From Apium graveolens (Eukaryota; Streptophyta; Magnoliopsida; Apiales; Apiaceae), in contig NC_133650.1 in NCBI RefSeq assembly GCF_009905375.1, positions 174,265,485 through 174,329,484 on the forward strand: a stretch of DNA of 64,000 nucleotides, in the 5' to 3' direction. Below the pieces are notes generated by a model that made no database searches, was not told the origin of the DNA, and worked only from the letters and a program-made list of their open reading frames with translations. Shown here piece after piece: positions 1 through 11,045 of the stretch. The stretch's first letter is position 1. Each line of letters starts with the position of its first letter. A program made the position numbers and the translations under genes.

Positions 1-1040
1 ACTCAGTTTGCTTTGCCTTCTTTGGTTTTTTGACTAAGGGTGACTTTGTTGGTGTTTGTTCCTCACCACTCTCATTCATGACTGTTAGGTTAGCCTGCTT
101 TCTCTTCTTTTTACTCACTTCACCCTTTTGGGAGGATGAAGTGGTTGGTTTCCTAGCTGCTATTGGTATAGAAGAAAGGGTCTCAACATTGGAAGGTCCC
201 TGTTGGTGTTCCTGTGTTTTTACTTCCACGGGTTCATGGACCATTGTTGTACTAGATTGAGCATTTGTCCTCATGACAGGCATGGGTTAAGGGTAAGTCC
301 TAAACCTCTCCATCATGAATGAAGTGATTTTGAGACTTATATTTACCTTGTTCTTTGTAACAAGTGATCCAAATAGAAATTTGGACACCTGCTTTGCCTA
401 TTAGTGATCTATCTACACCATCTATCGTATGTATGTCAGTAACTTTATAATTTAAAGTAGATATAATGAATCTAGGAAGAAAAATCTCCTTACCTCTTGA
501 CTCTAATGGCATTGTTAGCCTCGTGCTCAACTCCTCCAAGATGTAGTGGCCTACATTTATCTGTTTGTTATGAGGCATTGAGTAGACCAGCTTCTGGACA
601 CCACTAAAGATGTTGTCAAACCCTGACTTTCTGTAAGTGAAAGCCCTTATCACTGAATCAAAAAGAAAGGACCACTCTCTCCTCGGGTTCTTTTTGTTCA
701 TGCTTGAAAGATTGATCTTCTCAGAATAGTTGATGAAGTCCATGAATTCATAAAGCTCATCCTGAGTTGGAGCCTCCACCAGCTTGTCAACTAGAATGAC
801 TAATGCCATGTTGACATCATTCTCAAAAATCTCCACCTGTTGGCCCTTGATTGTACAGTTTATCACAATTGATGCAGCCTGGTTCTCATGCATAACTGTT
901 CTTGTTACTGTTGTGTTCCATAAATCCCCTAGCACATCCAAGTACAACACATGATTAGCAATAAGAGCCCCCACAAGGTATGTTTCAGACAAGAACTTCA
1001 CAAAGCTCTTAAAAGCTTCAAGAGCTTGATTTGCATCCAA
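1..1040 (-). pseudogene. Element A env-like (post-pol) ORF, broken and cut by window edge
   Basis: A 246-codon open stretch runs from 1040 down to a TAG at 300-302. It begins MDANQALEAFKSF and contains the phrase EFMDFINYSEKINLSS. The coding sense continues in another frame: a second reading passes a TAA near 290 and is open from 283 to the window edge, with a Ser/Thr-rich tract and the basic cluster KKKRK. One frameshift plus one nonsense change therefore separate the halves. Position after pol matches the extra ORF of SIRE/Maximus elements, often called env-like. I see no signal peptide or membrane helix. Biochemical function is unknown. Confidence 0.7.
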
Positions 1041-1976
1041 AAATGCAAGAAAGTTGGTTTATTTTGGGATAAAGGGTACAATATTGTTTGTTGCCATTGA
1101 GAAGAGTATGAAGTTTAGTGGGTAAGAAAATTTGAAGAGAAAGAGCTTGAAATGAGAGAAATCGGTTTGGATTAAAAATTCTAGGTCACTTAGAGTTCTT
1201 GAAGGCGTAAGTATGTGTATGTCGAGATGTCTGAGTATTTATAGTAAAAGAAAATGACTTATCGAGAACTCAAAAGTAAACATATGGAGTTTTCTTATCG
1301 AGAAGTCATTTTGAAAATAGAATTACATATTGAGAAGTCATTCTAATTTACTCTTTTAGAGAACTAAAATTAACTTGTCGATATGTCAAATAAATACTCA
1401 GTTTGTCCTAAAATGGACTGAATTATTTCTAATTTCAAATTAAATATATCTAAATAAATTTAGAATAAATTTATCAAAAGTAATTTACCAAAATAATTTA
1501 TTAAATTTAAATTATTTCAGTTCTGAGTTTTTTATAAGTCTAAATGTACTTGTAGAGAACTATGTGAATTAACACTTATAGAGAACTCTACAATGACTTA
1601 TCGATAAGTCATAATAAAGCTTATCGAGAAGTCCCTCAAGAAGTCAGAAAATTGACTTGTCGAGAACTCACTCGAGAAGTCTTAAAATGACTTGTTGATA
1701 AGTCAATTAGACTTATCGAGAACTCAGTTCTCTATATGCTTTTGATCAATATGATTATGTCTTGTGTTTATTTTACATATTGGAAATGTAAATCAACATT
1801 TTGACAGTTTTCTTAGAATTGAAAAATTCCAAGCTAAATTTTAATTTTTGAAAAATAAATAAGCCAAGATTTCTGAAATATTTATAATTCATATTCCAGT
1901 TAATTTCCAATTAAATCAAATTAATTTTGATTTACTAGAAATTAATCAGCTGCAACACATTAGTTGAGTTCTTGAC
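1041..1976 (-). other. Element A spacer between pol and env-like ORF
   Basis: This AT-rich stretch has no credible ORF. It lies between the RNase H stop codon (1977-1979) and the start of the env-like reading at 1040. Its notable content is a cluster of short related motifs at about 1257-1735, listed separately. The equivalent position in element D (11046-12528) is also a long non-coding spacer with that element's own dispersed motif. Confidence 0.7.
1257..1735. repeat. Cluster of ACTTATCGAGAAGTC-like motifs in element A
   Basis: About ten copies of a 12-16 bp motif are scattered at irregular spacing. Examples are ACTTATCGAGAACTC near 1257, CTTATCGAGAAGTC near 1294 and 1620, GACTTATCGATAAGTC near 1594, GACTTGTCGAGAACTC near 1653 and GACTTATCGAGAACTC near 1709. 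Several are near-palindromes built on ACTT..TCGA..AAGT. The copies vary at one to three positions, and spacing is too irregular for slippage of one unit. Confidence 0.75.
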
Positions 1977-2545
1977 TTAGGATGAAGGATTTAACATTCC
2001 AATTTCACCTAGAAGTCTAGTGAAAGTTGCTTCATCCAAAGGTTTAGTAAAAATGTCAGCTAATTGTTTTTATGTTGGAATAAAAATGAGCTCAATGGTA
2101 CCATTTGCACAACGTTCTCTAATTAAATGGTACCTTATATCAATATGCTTTGTTCTAGAGTGATTAACTAGATTAGCCGTAATAGATATAGCACTACTAT
2201 TGTCACACATAATTGGAATTTTGTGTAACACTAGGCCATAGTCCATTAGCTAATTTCGAATCCAAAGCACTTGAGCACAACAACTTCCAGCAGCTATGTA
2301 TTCAGCCTCAGCTATGGAAGTTGACACAAATTTTTATTTCTTGCTATACCAGGATACAAGTCTTTGTCCAAGAAACTGACAACTTCCACTAGTACTCTTC
2401 TTGTCAACCCTGCATCCAGCAAAATCTGCATCTGTGTAACCAACAACTTCAAAACCAGTTCCCTTAGGATATTATAACCCCAAGTTTGGAGTACCCTTTA
2501 AATATCTGAAAATTCTCTTCATAGCCATCAAATGCGATTCTTTTG
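1977..2545 (-). pseudogene. Element A pol: RNase H, C-terminal part
   Basis: Reading from 2545 down in one frame gives a Copia RNase H with SHLMAMKRIFRYLKG, GYTDADFAGC, the acidic motif AEAEY, CDNSSAI, KHIDIRYHLIRE and the terminal ADIFTKPL, ending with TAA at 1977-1979. Four in-frame stops interrupt it: after NLGL, after WYSKK, after LWIRN and after FIPT. At least two look like CAA or CAG turned into TAA or TAG. No frameshift is evident. The N-terminal half lies at 59274-59652 on the far side of element B. It would have removed RNA from the RNA-DNA hybrid during reverse transcription. Confidence 0.9.
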
Positions 2546-5500
2546 TGTGATGCCCTCCAAACCCGGGGTCTAGTTTGGGGGTCACTAACTGATAAATAAA
2601 ACTAAAATAGGCACAATGGAACAATATAATAAATATGGCCCCTTGCATGCAACTAGATCATTCGCAAGTTATAGTACGAAACAAGCACTAAAACAAACCA
2701 AATGTTATTACAACCCATAAGTCTATTTAGTTTTACAAATTATTCAAATTTTATTACAAACCTCTAGACTATTCAAGCATCCCAAACTGTCTACCTCGAA
2801 AACACACCAAACTATTTACAAGCACTCGACTTCTAATCAAACCTGGAACTCAGGCATGGTCTGGCCTAGCTGAAAGAATCAGAAGAATAAACAAGTATGA
2901 GCGAAATAAATGCTCAGCAAGCAGTATATAGCTTATGATTTTAAACAACAACAACAATATATCTGAAGAATAAAACCAAACAACAATGCTTGAGCAGTAT
3001 AAAAAGCTGATATAAGTTTTGATAATAAACAACACTTTTATATATCTTTTTATTTTGGATTAGAATCCTCGAACGATGGTGTGTTGCCGCCGGTGATCAG
3101 CCGTGGAGCAACACCGGTATGCCAAAGCATATCCAACTAAACAAATGGTACCCAAGACACATATCGGCCTAGCAAGGTATTATATCTTGTATAATACATA
3201 GCTCACACTGGACCGCCGCCACGGCCTCTTACGCAACCATTTAATCAATAAAAACAATTTTTAATCAAATGAGTCAAATCAAATGACATCATTAACAACA
3301 TAACTCCCCATTTCTCATGGTCCAGAGTTATCTCAACAACCGATGGCGTAATAACTAGAACAATTAGTTATTCGCTAATCTCATCTCAAAGTATCACTGT
3401 ATAGAGTAATTTGAAGAGACATATTAAACGTTTAATTTTTCTGAACTTAGAATGGTATAGAAACTTGTATAATAGAGTTCAGAATCAATATCACTTGAAC
3501 GATAAGTGAAGATATAGATACTTGGAATTATACTACAAGAAAGTTGAGGAATACTTGCATAATAGGATTCATAATGAATGTCACTTGAACAATAAGTGAA
3601 GGTAGGGATACTTGCCTGGTATGCTTGATAACTTCTCATTATGACCCTGGTTTATAACTGCTGGCTACCAACTCCGTCTAACAGTGAACTGCACTCCTCG
3701 CAACTCGATTCTATAAACAAAAGGACTATCTTAATTAAAAGAACCAAACTCAATTGACGTAACTATACGTCTTGACGTCTACCCAATGGTTTATAACTAA
3801 TCATGGCATTTTGAAAACTGTAAACAGATAGCATGTATATCACGTAGCACATAATCACGTTATTCATATAACACTTAATCATATATTTCATGTAACACAT
3901 AAATCATATAGTCAAAAGATGGGTCTCAGTACGTTCAGAACTGAAATCAGGTTATTAACAGTGTTTAGCGATTAACTACCGACTCAGAATGAATCACAAC
4001 TCAATTGACCTCTCAATACAAAAGAAATTAGGTCTGAAAAGTATTTTTATTGAAAGCGTAATATTTTTCCGAGTCTATACACGTTCGTTTCGTACTAAAC
4101 GGACGAACGGTTCATTTATTATGAATAAAATAAGATTAGAATGGGAATTAATCAATTAATAATGATATTAATTGATTCTTAAATACCAAAATATAATTTT
4201 TAAAGTTTAAAAGTGATTTTTAGGAATTACTTGAATTAATTATAAATAATTGTATTTTATTTAACTATTTATAAATAAAATTAATTGATTAAATGAATTA
4301 AATCTATAAATAATCAATTAAAACAAATTATAAATATTAAAAAAATATGGATTTTTGAAAATAATAAATAAAATAATTTTTGGAATTTAAAATAATCAAG
4401 TAAATAATTTTGAGAATTTAAAATAAAAATTAAATGATTTTTGAAAATAAAAGAAATCATTTTTAGAAATTAGAAAATAAATTTTGAAATAAAAACAAAA
4501 AGGAAATTCACAAACAGATGTGAAATTGGGTTTAGGGTTTTAAGGGAATCAAATCCAGGTCGAATGACCGGGTTGAAACCGGGTTAGGGGAACCAACCGG
4601 GTCGGGAAGAACTCCGACCGGTTTCTAGGTAATCCCCAGATTCCGGCGGGTCTTCGCCGGACTCCAGCGGTCCCAAATAGCCACAAATCGGCTGTAATTC
4701 ATCCGTATTCTTCCCCAAAACAATCCTAGTTCATTTTAAAGCAAATACCAATCATCAATGACCTCAAACAAAGCTTGACGCTTCGATTTTGATCAAAAAC
4801 CGACCATAACTCCGGCCATCTTCAAGAACAATCGATCAAAACCCAGTTTCCTCTGATTTAGCACCAAACTCAAGGTTCCAAGTACGAAAATGAAGCTTAA
4901 ATCATTTACAACATGTTCCCCGTAATCATATCATCAAACAATCAACGATAAATCCAAAAATTCGAATAAAAAAAATACAAAAACTCAAGAACTCGATTCA
5001 CTATTCCCAAAATCAAACAATCGATATAAATACTTAAATCGACTCTAAACTATTCCTGGAATCTATTCAAATCATCAAAATCAATCCACAATCAACAGAA
5101 ATCAAAAATCAATTTCAAGCTCAAGAACACAAAATTTGATTTTTTTAAAATACTTAACATTAGATCGTGATTTTGGTATCAATAGAAAGGCCTTGAAACG
5201 AGCTTCACTTTGGTTACAAGAGCATCAACAACAGATTCCTAGAACTCCCAAAATCATTGATTCTTTGTTCTTGAATGAATTTCGCCCCCAAAATTCTTGA
5301 TTTTCTAATTTTGTTTTTAATAAAATTAATGAAATAAAATAGATAATTACACTATTTATATTATCTGAAAATTATTACCCCCAAAATCAATTTAGGGTAT
5401 TTTTATCCTTTAATTAAAGTAATTAAGCCCCAAAATAATAATTATGGGGAATAATTTAAAAGTAATAAAATATAAAATTTATAACAAAATTCCCCGAAAA

Positions 5501-5931
5501 TTGCGAATAATTCAAAAAGACAAAATATTGGGTTTTGAAATACGAACGATTTTATAAAAATAAAAACATGGATTTTGTGGGCTTTGAAGTCCCGGTGGGG
5601 TCCCGGTCTGATTATTTTTGAGAAACCGAATTGATCCCTAAATTAACAGAAAATTTTGAAAACACATAAAATACATTCAATTGTACATAAAACGAGATAA
5701 ATCGAGTACCTTGATAAAGACGCAAATAAATACGAGTTCAGATTGCAGATCGATTCATATAAATGCAGTTTAAACACATATTAATAAATCAAAAAGTTTT
5801 CTGGTCCACACGGGAATACAAATAGCATTTATTACACATAATATCATGGAAATGACATTTTAAACTTATACAGACATATAATATTTATTTATTTAACATA
5901 AAATATTCACATAATTTTACCGGATATTACA
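2546..5931 (-). repeat. Element B 3' LTR
   Basis: The direct repeat partner is 55943-59268. In element sense the LTR begins TGTAATATCC (plus-strand end at 5931) and ends GGGCATCACA (plus-strand start at 2546). The two copies are easily aligned throughout but differ by many point changes and small indels, more densely than the LTRs of D, F or G. The only open stretches in it are short and repetitive, and I treat them as non-coding. Interior marks include a 90-bp two-unit repeat at 3463-3640 and an inverted pair GTGTTGC/GCAACAC at about 3081-3112. Confidence 0.92.
3463..3640. repeat. Two-unit ~90 bp tandem repeat with CACTT...AAGTG dyads inside B LTR
   Basis: Two imperfect copies start at 3463 and 3553. 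Each contains ACTTG(T/C)ATAATAG, then CACTTGAAC(G/A)ATAAGTG, which is itself an inverted repeat, then a second ACTTG. The same unit recurs in the other LTR of B near 56868-57018. A related unit occurs in the LTRs of F at about 15915-16060, in opposite genomic orientation, as expected from the opposite strands of B and F. Confidence 0.75.
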
Positions 5932-5949
5932 TCCTCCCCCCCCTTAACA
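5932..5949 (-). other. Element B polypurine tract
   Basis: In element sense this reads GTTAAGGGGGGGGGAGGA and directly abuts the 3' LTR. It is preceded by GATTCTGAGGACAGAATC, a near-perfect inverted repeat. The same block precedes the PPT of F (around 22481-22517), which links the two families. Confidence 0.9.
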
Positions 5950-6927
5950 GGATTCTGTCCTCAGAATCAGCCTAAGAAAAAAGTGAGGATACTTGGTTTG
6001 CATTTCGCTTTCCAACTCCCAGGTCGACTCTTCAACCTTGGGATTCTTCCATAAAACTCGTACTAAAGACACAGACTTATTTCTAAGCACTCTTTCTTTC
6101 TTATCTAAAATTTGCACTGGTCGCTCTATAAAAGACAAGTCTGACTAAATCTCAATTGACTCGTATTCTATCACATGATTCGAATCAGGAAAATAATGCT
6201 TCAACATCGACACATGGAACACATTTTGAATAGCTCGTAAGCAACCTTTCCCACACACCTTAAAATCTCAGAAGGGCCAACATAATGCGGACTTAGCTTT
6301 CCTTTCTTTCCAAATCTTGGTAAACCTTTCCAATGTGAAATCTTCAATAGTACTGTTTCACCAACTTCAAATTCCATATCCTTTCTTGTAGGATCAATAT
6401 ATTTACGTTGACAATCTTGAGCTGCCACTATTCGTTTTTGAATGAAGTCTACTTTCTCTTTTATCTGCTGGATCAATTCTAGACCCAAAATCTTTCTCTC
6501 ACCAACTTCTTCCCAACATATTGGAGATCCGCATCCTTTTCCGTACAAGGCTTCTATGGCGGCATTGCAATACTAGCATGATAACTGTTGTTATAGGAGA
6601 ATTCAACTAATGGCAAATGTTCGTCCCAACTTCCCTCAAAATCTAGAGCACATACTGTTAGCATGTCTTCAATAGTCCGAATTGTCCTTTCACTTTGACC
6701 ATCTGTCTATGGATGATACGCAATACTCATATTCAACTTCGTTCGGATACAATCTTAAAAATTTCTCCAAAATCTTGAATTAACTCGAGGATCTCTTTCT
6801 GAAAGTATGGATACTGGAACTCCATGTCGAACTACAATTTCCTTTAGATATAACTGAACCAATTTATCCAATGAGTATCTCTCGTTGATTGGAAGAAAAT
6901 GCGCTGACTTTGTCAATCTGTCAATAA
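5944..6927 (-). pseudogene. Element B pol: integrase core, C-terminal part and chromodomain-like tail
   Basis: From 6927 down the sense reads IIDRLTKSAHFLPINERYSL, the second catalytic block as [19 protein letters not shown] with the third catalytic Glu, then MPP and, after a frameshift near 6560, the GWK-type C-terminal segment with GKLSPHYVGPSEIL. The tail KNKSVSLVRVLWKNPKVEES-TWELE at 5944-6138 is the chromodomain-like end typical of Tekay elements. Stops interrupt it near 6760 and 6700. The second catalytic Asp is Glu here (GAA), so the enzyme would be compromised even without the stops. The upstream part of integrase continues at 32309-32415 and 51974-52081. Confidence 0.85.
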
Positions 6928-6932
6928 TAACC

Positions 6933-7499
6933 TGTTAGGTCACATAACACTGTAGAAGGGGGTTGAATACAGTGTTTAATACAATCAAATCGATTTCGAA
7001 CACAAGTAACAGTAAACAGATATATTCAGTATAATAAACTCTATTACAATGGAACTGTTCTCTCTCAGCGATGAACAAATATCACTAAGAGCTGCTAGGT
7101 TCTAATGTATGATCTTCTCGATAATGATAACACATATAGTGTAAACCTATGTCTGTGTTTATATAGTACACATTTACAAGATAACTTCTAATTGATATGG
7201 AATATAATTCTGTCTCCTAAAATATATCAATCAGATATCTTATACAAGTCTTCTTATCTTCTAACTCTTTCTATGCATATCTTCGTTTGTTTTAGTCTCA
7301 ATCTTCTACTGTTAATTAGCTTCATTCCTTAACTGTAAGTCCTCCCGTACTTAAGTTCTGATATGACCTTAAGTTCTGACATCTATCTTTTGACTTCCAG
7401 TAAGTACTGATTCCAGTAAGTCATGATATTTCCTGTTTGTTAAGATCTGAAAACTAAACATGAAACATATTAGACATGACATCTCAAATATATCTAACA
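6933..7499 (-). repeat. Element D 3' LTR
   Basis: The 567-bp direct repeat partner is 31742-32308. The ends are TGTTAG and CTAACA, an inverted 6-bp terminus. It contains a run of TAAGTTCTGATATG/TTAAGTTCTGACAT at about 7361-7392, the LTR copies of D's dispersed motif. It carries no ORF of note. Confidence 0.95.
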
Positions 7500-7514
7500 A
7501 TCTCCCCCAACTTG
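7500..7514 (-). other. Element D polypurine tract
   Basis: The plus strand reads ATCTCCCCCAACTTG, so the element sense is CAAGTTGGGGGAGAT. It directly abuts the 3' LTR, as required for plus-strand priming. Confidence 0.9.
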
Positions 7515-7637
7515 TAAATTATGCAAAAATATACAAGTTAATAGATTTGATGATATCAAAAACATTTAAGTTCAAATGCAGTGAGAGTTTAATAAGACTA
7601 TTAACTACAACTTACAGAACATGCAGCTTTACCATCA

Positions 7638-8642
7638 TCACTGGATCAATCTGAATCCATAATAATTCTTAACAAAATCTTTTACCAGCTTATCTTTAGC
7701 TTTTCTCAGAACTTCAACTAACTGTGCTTTGACCTGCATCAGTTCTTTATCTTTGTTCTCACCAATTTGATAAATGGCTGTTCTGAGAACTTGAATTGAT
7801 GTTCTTTCAAGTCCATCACCAAGTCTGATAACTCTAGGATGTGAAGAGTCTTCATTATAACATAAGCATCTTCCTTTTAGAATAACTTCCACCTTAGCAG
7901 AGTTCTTCAGCATAGGAATTTCTCTTCCATCATCTTCAGTAATCATTGGAATGTACTGAGAAGCCTTTGTACCAGAGATTCTGACAAGATCTCTTATAGC
8001 CTTCAAAATGTATTCTGACCATCTTCTTGTAATATCAGATTTTACTTCCAGAAGATAATGAATATGTTGAAGCTCTCTAACAGACTTCTTTAGCACATCA
8101 GTATCAGCTAGTCTGTAAGTTCTTCCATCATTGAGAAATAAGATCAATTTCTCTTTTAGATTTTCTTTATCATGAGCATCTATCACAATTTGAGCAGACA
8201 ACACTTTGTCAAGGTGCTTTTATTTAATTTGTTCATATAGTTTATCTGTCAACATGAAAGGATCTCTTAGAGTAACTTCTACTCCTGTTTGTATCTTTTC
8301 TTCATTAGAACCTAATCCAGCTCTATCTCTAGGTTGATTGGCTCTCAACCCAAATGTTGCGAGTTGATTAATCATAAGATTGGATTTTGGTTCAACTGGA
8401 GTAGCTTTCTTCCATAACAGCTTCTTCTTATCAGCAATTGTCATCTTTTTCAAATTAACTTGATCATTGTCAGTGGTTGATGTCTTGATAGCTTGATCAG
8501 AATTTGATGTTTCTTCTATAGCTTGATGTTCTTCATTCTGAACAACTTGAGCAATGTCAGAGGTTTTTTTAGATTCTTCAATTAACTTTATTCTTTTTAG
8601 AATTTGAACAGTTTCATCTTCTATCAAATCATCATCATGCAT
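7638..8642 (-). pseudogene. Element D env-like ORF, C-terminal part
   Basis: One frame runs from 8642 to the stop at 7638 with a single internal TAA at about 8220. Recognisable phrases are LLWKKATPVEPKSN, ADTDVLKKSVRELQHIHYLL, TEDDGREIPMLKNSAKVEV and LGDGLERTSIQVLRTAIYQI. The segment ends in a Lys-rich helix (KAQLVEVLRKAKDKLVKDF). I see no transmembrane helix or furin-like site. The compact globular-looking domain of about 180 residues is comparable in position and size with the last domain of element C's ORF at 60864-61490. Function unknown. Confidence 0.7.
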
Positions 8643-8671
8643 TGTAGTTTGATAGACAGGAACAGAAGAAC

Positions 8672-9327
8672 TTATCTTTTCTGAATCTTTAAAGGTTCAC
8701 CAACCTTTTCTTTTCCTTTTGACTTAGGATCAATCTCAGTTTGTGATCTAGTCTTGGACATTGAAGCCTCAAAATTTGACTTTTCCTTGATAACAATGCC
8801 TTTTTCCTTAGGCCTTGGAGGTTTCTTTGCATCAGAAGCTTTAGACTTTAGATTTGTCTTCTCAGCTACGAATCTAGCTTCTTCCTCCTTGAGAGTTTCC
8901 AAATCCATTCCTGGATTTTATTTCAGAAATAATCTTCTAGCTATCCCCTCATCAAGTGTCTGGATTTTAGGATCTTTGTAATAAACAGTAGTCTGCTTCC
9001 CCTTTAACTTCAGAGTTTGTAAAAATTTCTGAGAGTCTTTAGATCCTGACTAAATCAGGATATCAAAACTTGACATCAAACTTTGCTTATCAGAACTTGA
9101 CTTCAGACTTTTAGCATTCACATCATCAGAACTTGACTTGTTCTGTGTAGAAGATTTGTTAACATCAGAAACTACTTTCTGTGAAGATTTTCCTTGAACT
9201 TTTCCTTGACCTTTGCTCTTATCAGAGTATCCCTGGTCATCACCTTTGTCATCCTTCTTCTTCAGTGTTTGAGTAGGTGAGCATTTGGACTTAACTACCT
9301 TCTCCCCCTTTTTGGTATCATCAGGAA

Positions 9328-9366
<39 letters not shown>

Positions 9367-10778
9367 AGTTCAACTGAAGATTGGATCTCATCCAATTGAG
9401 CTTTCTGAGAAGCTTAATTTTGCAGGACCTCAGTAATTTGGGCTTGTTGCTTCTCTTGAATCTTCTCAATGGCTTGAATTTTCTCAAGAGTAGGTCTGAT
9501 ATATCTATTCTTGTCAAGCTTGATCTGTAGATCTAGCTTAACAACATTTTTCCTTTAGTGTATCAACCTTAGCATGAGTAATAGAATGTAGACCATGAAG
9601 ACTTCTTGTACTCATAGCTGTAACCTTGAGTTGAGTCTTGAAATCAAAATTTGACAATAGCTCATCAGCTTTTGACACATGCTCTGTCAGAATTTTGGTG
9701 CTTGGAATAAAATCTGATTCATTCCACTTCTTGGTCCACTCAACTCCCCTGTGAGTTTCTTCCCAAGGTACTGGAGCATCCTGTTCAACAAATTTCTTGA
9801 CCAATTCTTCCTTTCCCAAAATGGGAGCTGGAGTCTCAACAGAAACACTGTTTTCATAACTTGAGGAAGATTAATTATTTTCAGACATCACAAGAGTGTG
9901 TGATGCAACTGGAGATTCAGGAATAACATCATCTAAATTCTGAGCATCAGAATTTATCTCCAGAGCTGGTGTAGATGGTATCTCAGCATCTAAGATGGGA
10001 GAATGAGTTGGAGATTACTGAGCTGTTGTAGATGGAGCTTCCAAAAATAAAACAGTTGGTATAATCAGCCTTTGAAGATCAATTTCAGGACTTAAACCTG
10101 AACCTTCAACTGTTGTCTCTCTGACTGGAGAAATAGTAGGAGTGATCATTGTATTAGGAACAGTGTCTTGAGCTTTAGCTGGAAGGGCTTCAATGATAAT
10201 TGGCTCTTTTGAGATCAGAGATTCCTGATCCCCTTCCTCAGCTTCTTCAGTATCTCTGATGGAGATTTAGCATTATACCTCTTTGCCCTCATTTTCTTGA
10301 ATCTCCTTGACAGAGAAGGAGTTGCTTTAACATCATAACTTACATTTCTTTTCCTCTTCACAGTATCGGAACTTTGAGCTTCAGCATTTATCTGAGGGAT
10401 TGACCCTTCAACTTCTGTTTCTTTCTAAAAATTAACATTCTCAGCTTCAACTATCACAGGTTCTGATGCATGAACCTGTGCTCCAATTGTGTCTCAAATC
10501 ATCACAATTTATTTTTGACCTTAATTTTAATCAAAACATTCATCAAGAGATATAGTTCAAATATATGAAGTAAAGATTAACAGACTACAATAAGAACATT
10601 CACATTCACATAATATAAGAGAAACAGAGACGAAAGCTTGCAATCAAAGGAAATTTCATTAAAATATCCAAAGAGTACATCTTATGAAACTTATAGATTA
10701 CATGCAAAAGATTACAGGATAATCCTAGTCTAAGATGGTTAACATCAACAGCCTTAGTCCTAGAAATAAATCTATCGC
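8672..10778 (-). pseudogene. Element D env-like ORF, middle low-complexity part, heavily decayed
   Basis: Coding sense is visible in pieces separated by frameshifts: 9819-9538 (WEETHRGVEWTKKWNESDF, then STKILTEHVSKADELL), 9517-9050 (with the GA microsatellite read as SLSLSL) and 8908-8672 (KEEEARFVAEKTNLKSK, later RPKEKGIVIKEKS). Around 10380-10240 there is an open basic stretch with VKRKRN and SRRFKKMRAKRYN, which resembles nuclear-localisation sequences. Much of the rest is Ser/Asp/Lys-rich, and many SSD codons are copies of the element's AAGTTCTGAT motif. Confidence 0.6.
9331..9362. repeat. (AG)16 microsatellite
   Basis: Sixteen uninterrupted AG units lie inside the decayed env-like region of D, read on the minus strand as a Ser-Leu run. 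Slippage here probably contributed to the frameshifts on either side. Confidence 0.95.
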
Positions 10779-11045
10779 CTAGTTCCTCCTGCTGCTGACA
10801 AAGAGCACTACAAGATGGATGATCCGTTTTTGCTGAAGAAGAGCCTCTCTCCGTTCTTCTTCTAAACTATCAAGATGGAGCTGATAGTCCATCAAAAAGA
10901 ACAAGAGGTCTGTGTGAACCTCTTGTGGAACAGAGTTCCAGATTTCTTCAGGATTGGCGGTGACATGCCATTCTTGTTGCCAGTCATCACAACTAAACTC
11001 TACATTGAAATTTTCATAGTTCATAAACATGTTGAAAAGAACCAT
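10779..11045 (-). pseudogene. Element D env-like ORF, N-terminal segment
   Basis: An open 88-codon segment starts MVLFNMFMNYENFNVEFSC, includes ATANPEEIWN-like WHVTANPEEIWNSVPQEVH, and carries an amphipathic helical stretch LEEERREALLQQKR. It begins with an ATG about 1.5 kb after the pol stop, so expression would need a separate or spliced message. The opening has some hydrophobic residues but no convincing signal peptide. Function unknown. Confidence 0.55.

Larger units (their letters stand above)
1..2545 (-). mobile_element. Element A (Copia, SIRE/Maximus type), 3' half, left fragment
   Basis: This is the outermost element of the nest. On the minus strand it runs from the middle of RNase H (2545) through a motif-rich spacer into an env-like ORF that leaves the window at base 1. 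Element B interrupts it at 2545, and A resumes at 59274. TTTTG occurs at 2541-2545 and again at 59269-59273, as the target duplication of B, and RNase H reads on across the join. The SIRE/Maximus assignment rests on the pol sequence type shared with element D and on a coding region after pol. Neither LTR of A is in the window. Confidence 0.85.

Noticed and set aside
1257..1735. A CRISPR-like array (short repeats with spacers)
   Set aside because: Repeats vary in length and sequence, spacing is irregular, and the setting is a plant retrotransposon.
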